From Flavobacterium cerinum (GTDB lineage Bacteria > Bacteroidota > Bacteroidia > Flavobacteriales > Flavobacteriaceae): 64,000 nt of DNA. Both the position numbers and the translations under genes were made by a program. The DNA lies in NCBI RefSeq assembly GCF_004028155.1, contig NZ_SBII01000003.1:248001-312000 (forward strand). The letters are read 5' to 3'. How positions within the stretch are numbered: position 1 is the first letter of the stretch; every line of letters begins with the position of its first letter. Below the pieces are notes generated by a model. The model saw nothing but the letters and a program-made list of their open reading frames with translations. It was not told the origin of the DNA and did not search any database. Below are positions 7,277 to 16,451 of the stretch, in pieces.

Positions 7277-8080
7277 ATGAAAAAATATATACTTTTTTAT
7301 GCAGCCCTTCTGGTAGGAATGGTTTCTTATTCGCAATGTGATCCGGTAGCAACATTAGACGAAGATTTTAGTGGCTTCAACGTTCCTTTTGGAGCTTTCC
7401 CGCAGCAATGCTGGACGGTTATAGGATCTTTTTTTCATACAGAGCAAAGAGGAGACCCACCTAATCAATATGCACAGTTCTATAATGCAATGATTCAAAA
7501 TGGCGGGAGTTACCTTGTTACGCCGGAACTCATTTCAATAGACGCACAGCATCAATTTTCTTTTGATATTTACAAAGTTCCCTCGGTAAACGGCACATTT
7601 AACCCTAACGTCATGGTCTTTCGGGTAGGAACGTTTAATACGCTCGACAATACCCGAGTTTTCACACCCGTTAGCAGCACGACTAATGTAACCAACAATT
7701 CAGTAACTCACACTATGATCATTGACGCAGATGTAAATCAGAAATACATTGCAATTCTAGTTTCTGCAAATGCAACACATATGTTTGCCGGTATTGATAA
7801 TATAAAATATGATGCTGTTTCGGGAACAGAAGATTTTGCAAAAACATCTTTCACTATCTACCCTAACCCAGCTACCGACAGAAACATTACAATAGACAGC
7901 AACCTTGACACCAAAGCAGACGTAAACATCTATACACTTACCGGTATGAAAGTATATACAGGAGAACTAAACAACACCAGAGCACAAAACCTGAACCTGT
8001 CTTCTTTATCAGCCGGTATATATATGATAAAAGTAAGTGCGGGAAACTTTTCAGAATCTAAAAAACTAATACTGCGATAA
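7277..8080 (+). CDS. Secreted T9SS type A sorting-domain protein, copy 1
   Basis: 267 aa. Signal peptide MKKYILFYAALLVGMVSYSQ, then a ~165-residue beta-sandwich resembling the choice-of-anchor/cleaved-adhesin type (DEDFSGFNVPFGAFPQQCW, GSYLVTPELISID, FAGIDNIKYDAV), then a C-terminal sorting domain from about residue 192 (FTIYPNPATDRNI, NIYTLTGMKVYTGEL, LSSLSAGIYMIKV). The type IX system would export it across the outer membrane, with the tail cleaved on the surface. A close paralogue lies at 10281-11081. The conserved upstream 50 bp includes TAATTTTA, a near -7 box. The ligand is unknown. Confidence 0.88.
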   Translation: MKKYILFYAALLVGMVSYSQCDPVATLDEDFSGFNVPFGAFPQQCWTVIGSFFHTEQRGDPPNQYAQFYNAMIQNGGSYLVTPELISIDAQHQFSFDIYKVPSVNGTFNPNVMVFRVGTFNTLDNTRVFTPVSSTTNVTNNSVTHTMIIDADVNQKYIAILVSANATHMFAGIDNIKYDAVSGTEDFAKTSFTIYPNPATDRNITIDSNLDTKADVNIYTLTGMKVYTGELNNTRAQNLNLSSLSAGIYMIKVSAGNFSESKKLILR

Positions 8081-8110
8081 GCAATAAAGCTAAAAACAAC
8101 TTGCTTTAAA

Positions 8111-8193
8111 CAAAGAGTTTTTTTCTCTTTGGAGACTTATAATGGTTAATAACAATAAACTATGCTACAAAAAAAGGAAAGTTTATTGTTATT
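8111..8193 (+). terminator. Two hairpins after T9SS copy 1; rest of gap empty
   Basis: CAAAGAG (8111-8117) pairs with CTCTTTG (8125-8131) around a T-run. A second, perfect 14-bp stem, AATAACAATAAACT (8148-8161) with AGTTTATTGTTATT (8180-8193), follows. Neither has a good downstream T-run, so they are weak terminators or RNA-stabilising hairpins. I see nothing else up to 8300. Confidence 0.45.
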
Positions 8194-8300
8194 ATTCTTA
8201 TTAAAACTCAAATCAAATACTTATCATATATACAAATAGGATTGATTTAATAAAACATATTATAAGCAATTTTGAAAAGAACTCAATTTTGCAGAAATAA

Positions 8301-8762
8301 CTAATTCCAATCATTAGAATAATAAGATATAAACTCTTGCGAATAGCAAGCTTTATTTGTATTAAATAAAGCTTGCTTAAATGCTTCTTTATGTAATGAT
8401 GGTAGTTTCTTAAATCTTTTCATTCGAAGCCTATCAGCTTTCTTAAGAGTTATAAAATCATACGTAGCAGTTAACATCATTACAACTTCAACTTCATCAC
8501 ATTTGTCAATGAGTTTTACAATTGTTGGGTCTAAGCCGAGTGACTTAAATAAGATTTTTTTTGCATAAACAGGTAAATCTATTTTGAAAACACCATTTAA
8601 ATCTGTTTCTCCTATTTTAATTGTATCATTGATTATAATTGACACTCCCGGCATCGTTTCAAAAAATTCAGATATCACTTTTCCATTAATTGTTCTATTC
8701 TGAGAATAAAGACTGCATGTTGAAAAAAAGAGTGCAAAAAATATAATTAGATTTTTTTTCAT
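8301..8762 (-). CDS. Secreted protein with carboxypeptidase-like regulatory domain
   Basis: 153 aa. Signal peptide ending near CSLYSQ/NR, then a CarbopepD_reg_2-type beta-sandwich: RTINGKVISEFFETMPGVSI, GETDLNGVFKIDLP and KILFKSLGLDPTIVKL match the usual 'G-V...P-GV-I...T--dG-F-i' pattern of TonB-receptor plug-preceding domains. The last 50 residues are a basic helical tail of unknown type. It overlaps the stop of the ADP-ribosylglycohydrolase gene by 4 bp (ATGA), indicating an operon and coupled translation. A functional link between a periplasmic protein and a cytoplasmic hydrolase is not obvious. Confidence 0.75.
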   Translation of the reverse strand: MKKNLIIFFALFFSTCSLYSQNRTINGKVISEFFETMPGVSIIINDTIKIGETDLNGVFKIDLPVYAKKILFKSLGLDPTIVKLIDKCDEVEVVMMLTATYDFITLKKADRLRMKRFKKLPSLHKEAFKQALFNTNKACYSQEFISYYSNDWN

Positions 8763-10024
8763 TTTATTATTTCTTTCACTTTTAAATACTGGTTTAAAAT
8801 CTCTTTTATTACCCCTGTTCCAATAATATGATCGCCTTCAGTAAATATAAATTCCATACGCTCTTCTAAACGTCCATAAAAATGTGGTGCCGAAAGGATT
8901 TTCATATAAGCCTCAACACTTTCTCCCGGGTAAATCTGTTCTTTATCAATGAAAGTCTGTATACCACTTGTAAGCATTTTATCAAAACTAAACTTTACAG
9001 CAGGACGATAACCCGACTTAGCAGCAGTTTCACGACCTCCTTCTTCAGTAGTCTTATATTTTAAAACGGCTATAAAATCTGAATTTTGCATTATTAATCT
9101 TTTATTCATTCTTTGGGCCAGAATTTCAATATCATTGTGTCTTGCCAGCTTACTAAGCCATTGCTTGGGGATATTCTCATAACCATATAAAAGACCAGCT
9201 AGCCCTCCTGTTACTGCAGCAGTAGTATCTGTATCATCTCCAAGATTAACCGCTTTTAGAACTGCTTCTTTATAACTTGTCGTAGTCATCAAACACCACA
9301 AAGACGCTTCCAAAGTATGAATAACATACCCAGTACTTTGTATCTCATCTTCATTTAGTTTATAAATATCTCTTTTAAAAAGTCTGTCGAAAATTGCAAT
9401 TTCGTCTTTATTGATTTCTTTACTTTTAAGAAAATCGCTTATTTCTATTTTAAGGAGACCATATATGTAGGTTAAATCATTACCATTTAAAAGATGTCTT
9501 GCAAATTCAAGATAGTAAAAGCAAGATATCACTGAGCGTATGTGACTATGGGTAATCGAAGAAACCAGTTTCGTAATTGTATATCGTTCCTCAGTAGACT
9601 TATCTTTTATGTAAAAAAGCAGTGGCAGTAAGCGCATTAGTGAACCGTTACCATTTGAAGATATTTCAAACCCTCCTGCAAATTCCGGCTGCTCACCTTT
9701 GGCAAGCCTGTCTATTGCCTGCCTCGTTGCGATGCCTATATCAAAAACTTCTCCATGTGCAGTCCAATAGGCATGATAATACCACTTTATAAAATTTTGT
9801 GCAATTACATTCAGATCAAATTCTATAGAAAGTGCCTCTGCAAGACAAAATGTAAGTGATGCATCATCAGAGAAAGTCCCTGCAGGTTGGTCATGGGTTC
9901 CATAACTCCACATATCATCAACGGGTTCACGACGACGTTGTTCCCTACTTGTAAACTCTACTGGAACTCCCAACGCATCACCAATGGCAACTCCAAAAAG
10001 TGCAGATTTAATTTTACTATCCAT
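8759..10024 (-). CDS. ADP-ribosylglycohydrolase fused to an EF-Tu domain III-like C-terminus
   Basis: 421 aa from the ATG complementary to 10022-10024 (an in-frame ATG at 10057 is possible). Residues 1-310 are a DraG/ARH-type ADP-ribosylglycohydrolase: AIGDALGVPVEF (13-24), metal ligands in GTFSDDASLT (49-58), NGNGSLMRLLPL (124-135) and LGDDTDTTAAVTGG (261-274). It should remove ADP-ribose from a protein, nucleic acid or small molecule. Residues ~317-410 match domain III of elongation factor Tu: TEEGGRETAAKSGYRP, then YPGESV, then FIFTEGDHIIGTGVIKEIL. No GTPase domain is present. The fusion suggests targeting to an EF-Tu partner or mimicry of EF-Tu, which is inference. Confidence 0.88.
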   Translation of the reverse strand: MDSKIKSALFGVAIGDALGVPVEFTSREQRRREPVDDMWSYGTHDQPAGTFSDDASLTFCLAEALSIEFDLNVIAQNFIKWYYHAYWTAHGEVFDIGIATRQAIDRLAKGEQPEFAGGFEISSNGNGSLMRLLPLLFYIKDKSTEERYTITKLVSSITHSHIRSVISCFYYLEFARHLLNGNDLTYIYGLLKIEISDFLKSKEINKDEIAIFDRLFKRDIYKLNEDEIQSTGYVIHTLEASLWCLMTTTSYKEAVLKAVNLGDDTDTTAAVTGGLAGLLYGYENIPKQWLSKLARHNDIEILAQRMNKRLIMQNSDFIAVLKYKTTEEGGRETAAKSGYRPAVKFSFDKMLTSGIQTFIDKEQIYPGESVEAYMKILSAPHFYGRLEERMEFIFTEGDHIIGTGVIKEILNQYLKVKEIIK

Positions 10025-10064
10025 AGTTGCGATTACTAATATTGATGAAATTATCAAAGTCGGT

Positions 10065-10072
10065 CAAATATA
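10065..10072 (-). promoter_or_regulatory. Promoter -7 box for the ADP-ribosylglycohydrolase gene
   Basis: The complement reads TATATTTG. Transcription would start near 10058, 34 nt before the chosen ATG and essentially at the alternative ATG (10057). Confidence 0.55.
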
Positions 10073-10280
10073 AGTATTCAAATCAATACCAATCATAGTA
10101 AACTTTGCTTATACCATATTGACATTATAAGCTTTTATACAATACGATAAAAAGACATAAAAGAGAGCCAGATAAACCATAAATAACTAAAAATCAATAA
10201 CATATATTTAAAATTAACAGAGGAATTAAAATATATTCCTTACTTTTATTACTATTATGAACCTTACAAATACTATTCGT

Positions 10281-11081
10281 ATGAAAAAATATATACTTTT
10301 TTATGCAGCCCTTCTGGTAGGAATGGTTTCTTATTCGCAATGCGATCCGGTAGCAACATTAGACGAAGATTTTAGTGGCTTCAACGTTCCTTTTGGTGGT
10401 TTCCCGCAAAACTGTTGGACGGTTATAGGTGCTTTTATCCATACAGAGGAAAGAGGAACCCCGCCCAATCAATATGCACAGTTCTATAATGCAATGATGC
10501 AGAATGGCAGCAGTTACCTTGTTACGCCTGAGCTTATTTCAATAGACGCACAGCACCAATTTTCTTTTGATATTTTCAAGATCCTCACAAACGGCATATT
10601 TAACCCTAATATCATACTCTTTACGGTAGGAACGTTTAATACGCTCGACAATACCCGGGTTTTTACACCTATAACCAGTTCGATGGTTGTACCTAACGAA
10701 CCGGTAACTCATACTATGATAATTGATGCAGATGTAGACCAAAAATATATTGCCATTTTATTTTCCTCAAATTCAACACAAATGTTTGCCGGTATTGATA
10801 ATATAAAATATGATGCTGTGGCAGGGACAAAAGATTTCGCTAAAACATCGTTTAGCATCTACCCTAACCCCACAATCGACAGAAACATTACCATAAACAG
10901 CAACCTTGACTCCAAAGCCGATGTAAACATCTACACTCTTACCGGCATGAAAGTATATACAGGAGAACTAAATGGCACCGGAGCACAAAACCTGAACCTG
11001 TCTTCTTTATCAGCCGGCATGTACATTATAAAAGTAACAACCGGAAGCTTTTCGGAATCTAAAAAACTAGTACTGCAATAA
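10281..11081 (+). CDS. Secreted T9SS type A sorting-domain protein, copy 2
   Basis: 266 aa from the ATG at 10281, matching the start of copy 1; an in-frame ATG at 10257 falls in the conserved leader. It has the same signal peptide, cleaved-adhesin-like sandwich and C-terminal sorting domain as 7277-8080. The signal-peptide region and about 50 bp of upstream DNA are nearly identical between copies, while residues ~100-170 of the sandwich have diverged most (for example VPSVNGTFNPN against ILTNGIFNPN). A recent gene duplication is evident. Conserved near -7 box TACTTTTA upstream. Probably surface-exposed; ligand unknown. Confidence 0.88.
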   Translation: MKKYILFYAALLVGMVSYSQCDPVATLDEDFSGFNVPFGGFPQNCWTVIGAFIHTEERGTPPNQYAQFYNAMMQNGSSYLVTPELISIDAQHQFSFDIFKILTNGIFNPNIILFTVGTFNTLDNTRVFTPITSSMVVPNEPVTHTMIIDADVDQKYIAILFSSNSTQMFAGIDNIKYDAVAGTKDFAKTSFSIYPNPTIDRNITINSNLDSKADVNIYTLTGMKVYTGELNGTGAQNLNLSSLSAGMYIIKVTTGSFSESKKLVLQ

Positions 11082-11159
11082 GCTAACTACTCTTATTATA
11101 AATCAGAGTAGTGTTGAATTCCTTTTATTCTTAATTGTTATTATTACAGAAGCAGCCTT

Positions 11160-11690
11160 TTAAAAGTGATTTTTATACATTCTGATATATTCCATATTAA
11201 GGGTATTCAGATCATCTTCATAAGTGTAAAAAGCATCATCAAGTTTTTCAAATACTTTCTCAGATTCGGGTCTTATTTTTTCAAGCGTAGAAATTCTTAT
11301 CTCCCTATATTTCGGCACCTCACCGTTAGGAAACTGGTTCATTGCTTCCTGTAAAAGCTTAGCTGTTTTATCTGCCCCTATAGCCTTCAACCCTCTGATA
11401 GTTTCTAATGCATGATCTCCTCCCGAATTATAAAAATACTGATCGAAACCGCCATTGTTAACTTCCGCTTCAAGCAATTGTATATAATAAAAATTTTGCT
11501 GATATTCATTTAGTTTTTCCATATCATCACCATAAGAACATAATTCTCCCAGATAAGTATCCATTACGATTATACTGTTATTCATATCTGTAGATTTTAG
11601 CAGTTTATCGATATCGGGTTTCCTAACATTTCGATCCTGATTACATCCTGTAAACAAAGTAAATATCAAAGCCATTACTATTATTTTCAT
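11160..11690 (-). CDS. DMP19 (DUF4375) family lipoprotein
   Basis: 176 aa. Lipoprotein signal MKIIVMALIFTLFTGC with Cys16 as the lipidated residue. The DMP19-like core is recognisable: QNFYYIQLLEAEVNNGGFDQ, FYNSGGDHALETIRGLKAIG, then a helical region. Some DMP19 proteins are DNA mimics that bind regulators, but members with a lipobox are periplasmic or outer-membrane and cannot be assumed to do this. It stands alone, convergent with T9SS copy 2, with a consensus promoter at 11706-11713. Confidence 0.8.
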   Translation of the reverse strand: MKIIVMALIFTLFTGCNQDRNVRKPDIDKLLKSTDMNNSIIVMDTYLGELCSYGDDMEKLNEYQQNFYYIQLLEAEVNNGGFDQYFYNSGGDHALETIRGLKAIGADKTAKLLQEAMNQFPNGEVPKYREIRISTLEKIRPESEKVFEKLDDAFYTYEDDLNTLNMEYIRMYKNHF

Positions 11691-11705
11691 TTAATTAATT
11701 TATCT

Positions 11706-11713
11706 CAAATATA
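11706..11713 (-). promoter_or_regulatory. Promoter -7 box for the DMP19 lipoprotein gene
   Basis: The complement reads TATATTTG, 16 bp from the ATG, predicting a leader of about 8-10 nt. Confidence 0.55.
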
Positions 11714-11759
11714 AAAACTTCCTTTCATTTCCCTTAACAAAAATTACGGCTGAAAACCA

Positions 11760-11767
11760 TATCTTTG
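11760..11767 (+). promoter_or_regulatory. Promoter -7 box for uvrA
   Basis: TATCTTTG fits TAnnTTTG, 18 bp before the uvrA ATG. No LexA-type operator is apparent nearby. Confidence 0.55.
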
Positions 11768-11784
11768 CGTATTCAATTATTCTT

Positions 11785-14574
11785 ATGATAAAGACTGATT
11801 TTTCTAAACTCGAACCTAAGAAAAATATACTTATAAAAGGCGCACAGCTGCACAACCTCAAGAACCTGGATGTGGCTATTCCGCGTAACAAGCTGGTGGT
11901 AATTACCGGGCTTTCGGGCTCCGGAAAATCGAGCCTTGCCTTTGATACCCTGTATGCCGAAGGACAGCGCCGTTATGTAGAGAGCTTATCCTCTTATGCA
12001 CGCCAGTTCCTTGGTCGTTTGGACAAACCAAAAGTAGAGTACATTAAAGGTATTGCTCCTGCCATTGCTATTGAACAGAAGGTAAACACAACCAATGCAC
12101 GTTCTACCGTAGGTACCAGTACAGAAATTTACGATTACCTCAAACTGCTTTTTGCCCGTATTGGGCACACCTACTCCCCTGTTTCGGGTCGTGAGGTAAA
12201 AAAAGACACGGTAACCGATGTAGTTGCTGAAGTTCAGAAACTGGAACCGGAAAGCCGCTGGCTGCTGCTTTCTCCTGTACATACCGAAAAAGGGCGTACA
12301 CTAGAAGAGAAACTAGGCGTTTTATTACAACAGGGTTTCGCACGTATTTTAGTAGATAATGAAATGCTGCGCCTTGACGAAATTACCGATGTTGATTTCG
12401 CCAATAAGGAAGTACTGCTTATTATCGACCGTATCGTAGTTAAAGACGAGGAAGAGTTTTATAACCGTCTTGCAGATGCCATACAAACTGCTTTCTATGA
12501 AGGTAAAGGCGAAACTTTCCTCCAAGAGGTATCGACCGGAAGACGTCTTGTATTCAGTAATAATTTTGAACTGGACGGCATTACTTTCCCCGAACCTAAC
12601 GTACACCTGTTTAGCTTTAATAATCCTTATGGTGCCTGTCCTTCCTGCGAAGGTTATGGCAGCATCATTGGTATTGATGAAGAACTGGTAATACCTAACA
12701 CAGCACTTTCTATCTATGAGAATGCTATTTTCCCTTGGCGTGGTGAAAGCATGGGCTGGTACCGTGACCAATTAGTAAACAACGGACATAAATTTGATTT
12801 CCCTATCCATAAGCCTTATTTCCAGCTGTCTGAAAGTGATCGATTGTTGATTTGGAAAGGCAACAAGTACTTTACAGGCCTTGATGACTTTTTTGCCGAA
12901 CTGGAAGAGAAAAACTATAAGATACAAAACCGTGTAATGCTTTCGCGTTACCGTGGTAAAACCAAATGCCCCGTGTGTAAAGGCAAACGCCTTAGACCGG
13001 AAACGAATTACATTAAAATAAACGACCGCACCATATCTGACCTGGTTGACCTGCCGATTAAAAACCTTGCCGATTTTTTTGCACAGCTTGAACTATCAGA
13101 ATTTGATGCTAAAGTGGCAAAAAGGCTTTTGGTAGAGATCAATAACCGTCTTGGGTTTTTACAGGAAGTGGGTCTGGATTACCTGACACTGAACCGTAAA
13201 TCGGCTACACTATCGGGTGGTGAATCGCAGCGTATTAACCTTGCTACCTCTATGGGCAGCAGCCTTGTAGGCTCGATGTACATACTGGATGAACCAAGTA
13301 TCGGGCTTCACCCAAAAGATACCGAAAGGCTTATTGTAGTGCTGGAAGGCCTTCGTAACCTTGGCAACACCGTTATTGTGGTAGAGCACGACGAGGACAT
13401 CATGAAAGCGGCCGATATGATCATTGATATTGGTCCTGAAGCCGGAACCCTTGGCGGGGAACTTGTAGCACAGGGAACTTATGACGAGATCCTGAAATCG
13501 GATTCGCTTACTGCGAAATACCTGAATGGTGATCTTGAGATCAGTGTCCCTAAAAAGCGCCGTAAGTTCAAGAACCATATTGATGTAATTGGGGCGCGTG
13601 AAAACAACCTTAAAAATATCGATGTTACTTTTCCATTGGACTGCCTTACTGTAATTACAGGGGTTTCAGGAAGCGGAAAGAGTACACTCGTAAAAAAGAT
13701 ACTTTTCCCTGCCATGCAGAAAAAACTGGATGGTATGGGCGAAAAAGCCGGACAGTTTACTGAACTGCAGGGTAATTTTTCGCATATAAAACATATTGAG
13801 TACGTAGACCAGAATCCTATCGGGCGCAGCTCGCGTTCGAATCCGGTTACCTATATCAAAGCCTATGACGATATCCGTGATTTGTTTTCTAAACAGAAAC
13901 TATCCGGTATTCGTGGATACCAGGCCAAACATTTCTCATTTAACGTAGATGGCGGACGCTGTGAAACCTGTAAAGGTGAAGGTGAAGTTACCATCGAGAT
14001 GCAGTTTATGGCCGATGTACATTTAGAGTGTGAAACCTGCAATGGCAAACGCTTTAAGAAAGAAGTACTGGAAGTTACATTTGAAGGCAAGAATATAGAC
14101 GATATCCTTTCACTTACTATTGATGATGCTGTGGCGTTCTTTAGCGAGCACAAGCAAACGAAGATCATGACCAAATTGCAGCCTTTACAGGATGTAGGTT
14201 TAGGTTATGTACAATTAGGACAGTCGTCTTCTACCCTTTCGGGTGGTGAGGCACAGCGTATCAAGCTGGCATCGTTCCTTGTTAAGGGGGCGACCAAAGA
14301 CAAAGCGTTGTTTGTATTTGACGAACCTACTACTGGTTTGCATTTTCATGATATCAAGAAACTGATGACTTCGTTTGAGGCTTTATTGGATAAAGGACAT
14401 TCGATCATTGTTATTGAACACAACCTCGATCTTATTAAGTGCGCCGACTATATTATTGACATTGGTCCTGAAGGCGGTGAAAATGGTGGTCACCTGATGG
14501 CTTTCGGTACACCGGAAGAAGTGGTGAAGAATCCTAAATCAGTTACTGGAAAGTATTTGAAAGAGAAACTGTAG
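11785..14574 (+). CDS. uvrA: UvrABC excinuclease subunit A
   Basis: 929 aa, normal for UvrA. Damage-sensing ATPase of nucleotide-excision repair; it dimerises, loads UvrB and scans DNA. Two ABC modules are seen: Walker [10 protein letters not shown] (42-50) and GVSGSGKST in the second half, signatures [12 protein letters not shown] and [12 protein letters not shown], and Walker B regions [11 protein letters not shown] and [11 protein letters not shown]. Zinc-binding pairs appear as CPSCEGYG with CPVCKGKR, and as CETCKGEG with CETCNGKR. Monocistronic as far as can be seen; the -7 box is 18 bp upstream. Paralogous UvrA2 is less likely because the full-length zinc modules are present. Confidence 0.97.
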   Translation: MIKTDFSKLEPKKNILIKGAQLHNLKNLDVAIPRNKLVVITGLSGSGKSSLAFDTLYAEGQRRYVESLSSYARQFLGRLDKPKVEYIKGIAPAIAIEQKVNTTNARSTVGTSTEIYDYLKLLFARIGHTYSPVSGREVKKDTVTDVVAEVQKLEPESRWLLLSPVHTEKGRTLEEKLGVLLQQGFARILVDNEMLRLDEITDVDFANKEVLLIIDRIVVKDEEEFYNRLADAIQTAFYEGKGETFLQEVSTGRRLVFSNNFELDGITFPEPNVHLFSFNNPYGACPSCEGYGSIIGIDEELVIPNTALSIYENAIFPWRGESMGWYRDQLVNNGHKFDFPIHKPYFQLSESDRLLIWKGNKYFTGLDDFFAELEEKNYKIQNRVMLSRYRGKTKCPVCKGKRLRPETNYIKINDRTISDLVDLPIKNLADFFAQLELSEFDAKVAKRLLVEINNRLGFLQEVGLDYLTLNRKSATLSGGESQRINLATSMGSSLVGSMYILDEPSIGLHPKDTERLIVVLEGLRNLGNTVIVVEHDEDIMKAADMIIDIGPEAGTLGGELVAQGTYDEILKSDSLTAKYLNGDLEISVPKKRRKFKNHIDVIGARENNLKNIDVTFPLDCLTVITGVSGSGKSTLVKKILFPAMQKKLDGMGEKAGQFTELQGNFSHIKHIEYVDQNPIGRSSRSNPVTYIKAYDDIRDLFSKQKLSGIRGYQAKHFSFNVDGGRCETCKGEGEVTIEMQFMADVHLECETCNGKRFKKEVLEVTFEGKNIDDILSLTIDDAVAFFSEHKQTKIMTKLQPLQDVGLGYVQLGQSSSTLSGGEAQRIKLASFLVKGATKDKALFVFDEPTTGLHFHDIKKLMTSFEALLDKGHSIIVIEHNLDLIKCADYIIDIGPEGGENGGHLMAFGTPEEVVKNPKSVTGKYLKEKL

Positions 14575-14601
14575 TTAGGAAGTCAGAAGAGAGAGATCTT
14601 A

Positions 14602-14691
14602 TTGTCATTCCGATTGAAGCGCAGTGAAACAAAGGAAATTCAATAATTTTAAAAATTTCTCCACTCCATTTCATTCCGGTCGAAATGACAA
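14602..14691. repeat. 90-bp REP-like element with terminal inverted repeats
   Basis: Left end TTGTCATTCCGATTGAAG (14602-14619) and right end, read from the other strand, TTGTCATTTCGACCGGAATG (complement of 14672-14691) are imperfect inverted repeats. It resembles the short 'GTCATTCCG...' palindromic repeats scattered in Flavobacterium intergenic DNA. No coding sequence; the rest of the 14575-14770 gap is AT-rich and empty. Confidence 0.65.
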
Positions 14692-14770
14692 AGACCTAAA
14701 AACACAAAAACTGTTCATAATTGAATAGCCGCATTAATAAATTATCTGAAAATAAAATAAACCTATCAAA

Positions 14771-15163
14771 TTGAAAAATAGTAAACTTTCTACTCTATTA
14801 GACATATATCAGAAACAAAACGGAAAGGGTGATAGCTATAAAAATGTAATACTGGAACTTCTCAATGGCGATTCACTGCTGTTGCTGCCATCTCAGAATG
14901 ACAGCCAGGAAAATCAAGAACCGGTTACAGAAAATAGAGGAAAAACACTTAAGCTATCCAGTGTATTTAATATTGACGGTGTAACCGTATTAGGAGCATT
15001 TACAGATGAAAACGCGCTATTCAGCTGGGCAAAGCAACCTATTCCTTATAAAATGCTTGAGTCAAAAGATGTACTAAAACTTTGTGAAGAAACGGCTATT
15101 GGAAGAATTGTTATCAATAGCGGATCGCCTACAATGTTTGTTCTAGAACAAAACAGGGAGTAA
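14771..15163 (+). CDS. SseB-like domain protein
   Basis: 130 aa. The C-terminal two thirds read as an SseB-type domain: TLKLSSVFNIDGVTVLGAFT, DENALFSWAKQPIPYKML, then AIGRIVINSGSP. Despite its name this domain is widespread, without any type III secretion link, and its function is unknown. No ATG exists before the conserved region; the first candidate is TTG at 14771. No signal peptide. Followed by a good hairpin terminator, so probably monocistronic. Confidence 0.68.
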   Translation: MKNSKLSTLLDIYQKQNGKGDSYKNVILELLNGDSLLLLPSQNDSQENQEPVTENRGKTLKLSSVFNIDGVTVLGAFTDENALFSWAKQPIPYKMLESKDVLKLCEETAIGRIVINSGSPTMFVLEQNRE

Positions 15164-15185
15164 AAAATAGTATACTTATAACAAC

Positions 15186-15218
15186 AAAGCTCTATTCTTA
15201 ATTGAATGGAGCTTTTTT
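15186..15218 (+). terminator. Rho-independent terminator
   Basis: AAAGCTCTATTC (15186-15197) pairs with GAATGGAGCTTT (15204-15215), with one G-T pair in the stem and a run of six T. It ends the SseB-like gene. Confidence 0.8.
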
Positions 15219-15325
15219 GTGCGCTATTGACTACGTACAAATACCTGATTTTTGAAAAACTGATTAAGCATGGGTTTTATTTTTCTAATTTTAACTCTTA
15301 GACCATAATTAATTTCCATCAACTT

Positions 15326-15712
15326 ATGAATTACCTTGATCTTAAATATGCAGAAAGATTGTATTTGGTGATTCTATATGAAACTATTATTGCTGATATA
15401 CTAAATAATATACGCCATGGACAAATAGTGCGACAACTTGTTAAGGATGGAAGTAGTCTGGAAAAGGCAGAAAAATTATATCTATATGTCCATACAAATT
15501 TTGATAAGGCCATCCAATTTAAGGACAATATAAAAAACAGCCTTATAAAAACCCGTAGGGAATTTGAAGCGGATATAGAGGAAGAGAGAAGAATTAGGGA
15601 AAAAAATCTAGAGGAAGTATCAAAAATGACAGATCTGTTTTATGAAAAATTAACCGATCTTGCCCTTGATCTAGGTGTTGATATTTTGAAAAAGGCAATC
15701 GGAATAGGATAA
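15326..15712 (+). CDS. Uncharacterised helical protein
   Basis: 128 aa, no signal peptide. Charged helices dominate, with a likely coiled coil around residues 65-105 (IKTRREFEADIEEERRIREK) and a short hydrophobic amphipathic end (LALDLGVDILKKAIG). I do not recognise the family. It is flanked by a terminator upstream and by repeats downstream; base composition is like its neighbours. The ATG at 15326 is the only reasonable start. A degenerate hairpin at 16019-16048, resembling the terminator at 15186, might once have ended it. Confidence 0.55.
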   Translation: MNYLDLKYAERLYLVILYETIIADILNNIRHGQIVRQLVKDGSSLEKAEKLYLYVHTNFDKAIQFKDNIKNSLIKTRREFEADIEEERRIREKNLEEVSKMTDLFYEKLTDLALDLGVDILKKAIGIG

Positions 15713-15747
15713 AACAGACAAAGTCCTGTCCCTAATTTTTAGTTTCT

Positions 15748-16048
15748 CATAGTCACGCTGCCCCGATAGCTATCGGGACTCAAATCACAGTACAATTATA
15801 ATATAAATCTAATCTCTATAGACCTTCGACAAGCTCAGGCTGACTCATTAATAACATTATTTCTGATAGAAAAGACAATAAATAAACAAGATCCCATTCT
15901 CTTAGTTACTTATAGTCACGCTGAGCTTGTCGAAGCGCGATACAATTAACCCCGTCTGGTTAGGCCTTCGACAGGCTCAGGCTGACTCGTTAATAATCTT
16001 ATTTGACAATATAAATACAAGCTCCTTCTTAAATTGAATTGGGCTTTT
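15748..16048. repeat. Cluster of REP-like CTTCGACAAGCTCAG repeats
   Basis: Three copies alternate in orientation: CCTTCGACAAGCTCAGGCTG at 15823-15842, its complement GCTGAGCTTGTCGAAGCG at 15920-15937, and CCTTCGACAGGCTCAGGCTG at 15964-15983; each plus-oriented copy is followed by the same TGACT(C)-TTAATAA tail. A partial copy at 15748-15781 ends in the perfect 16-bp palindrome CCCGATAGCTATCGGG (15762-15777). A degenerate terminator-like hairpin sits at 16019-16048. No gene lies in this 365-bp gap. Confidence 0.8.
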
Positions 16049-16078
16049 ACTTATATTTAACGTATAAAATTAATAGCA

Positions 16079-16447
16079 ATGGAACATAGAGCGAAATCAA
16101 TACGTCCATTTATAGGAGCCAAAGACTTTGAAGTATCCCGCAGCTTTTACCGTGAGCTTAGCTTTAAGGAAACGGAAATATCTCCTGATATGTCTGTATT
16201 TGAAACAGGGACTATGGCATTTTACCTGCAGGATTACTACAATGCGGATTGGGTAAACAATACCATGCTTTTTATGGAAGTAGACGATGTAAACCGTTTT
16301 TGGGACGACCTTATTTCTCTGAACCTGCCCGCTAAATACAAAAACGTAAGACTCAAACCTATTGTACACCTGGATTGGGGCAGTGAATGTTTTATACACG
16401 ATCCTTCGGGCATATTATGGCATGTAGGGGAGTTTAAGCAACTTTAA
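16079..16447 (+). CDS. VOC-superfamily (glyoxalase/bleomycin-resistance-like) protein
   Basis: 122 aa, one vicinal-oxygen-chelate module pair: SIRPFIGAKDFEVSRSFYRE, then ETGTMAFYLQDYY, then LFMEVDDVNRFWDDL and GSECFIHDPSGILWHVGE. The usual metal-ligand Glu/His set is incomplete, so it may bind a ligand without catalysis. Cytoplasmic. The start is the ATG at 16079, with a near -7 box TATATTTA about 25 bp upstream. A REP-like remnant follows the stop within 5 bp. No partner gene reveals the substrate. Confidence 0.78.
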   Translation: MEHRAKSIRPFIGAKDFEVSRSFYRELSFKETEISPDMSVFETGTMAFYLQDYYNADWVNNTMLFMEVDDVNRFWDDLISLNLPAKYKNVRLKPIVHLDWGSECFIHDPSGILWHVGEFKQL

Positions 16448-16451
16448 TATG

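Noticed and set aside
13795..13860. tRNA-like TTCGAATCC string
   Set aside because: It is inside uvrA coding sequence with no acceptor or anticodon stems; no tRNA gene was found in the window.
15762..15777. 16-bp palindrome CCCGATAGCTATCGGG as an independent operator
   Set aside because: It sits inside a partial REP-like copy and no gene starts nearby.
15748..16048. CRISPR-like array
   Set aside because: Copies alternate in orientation, spacing is irregular and no cas genes are present.
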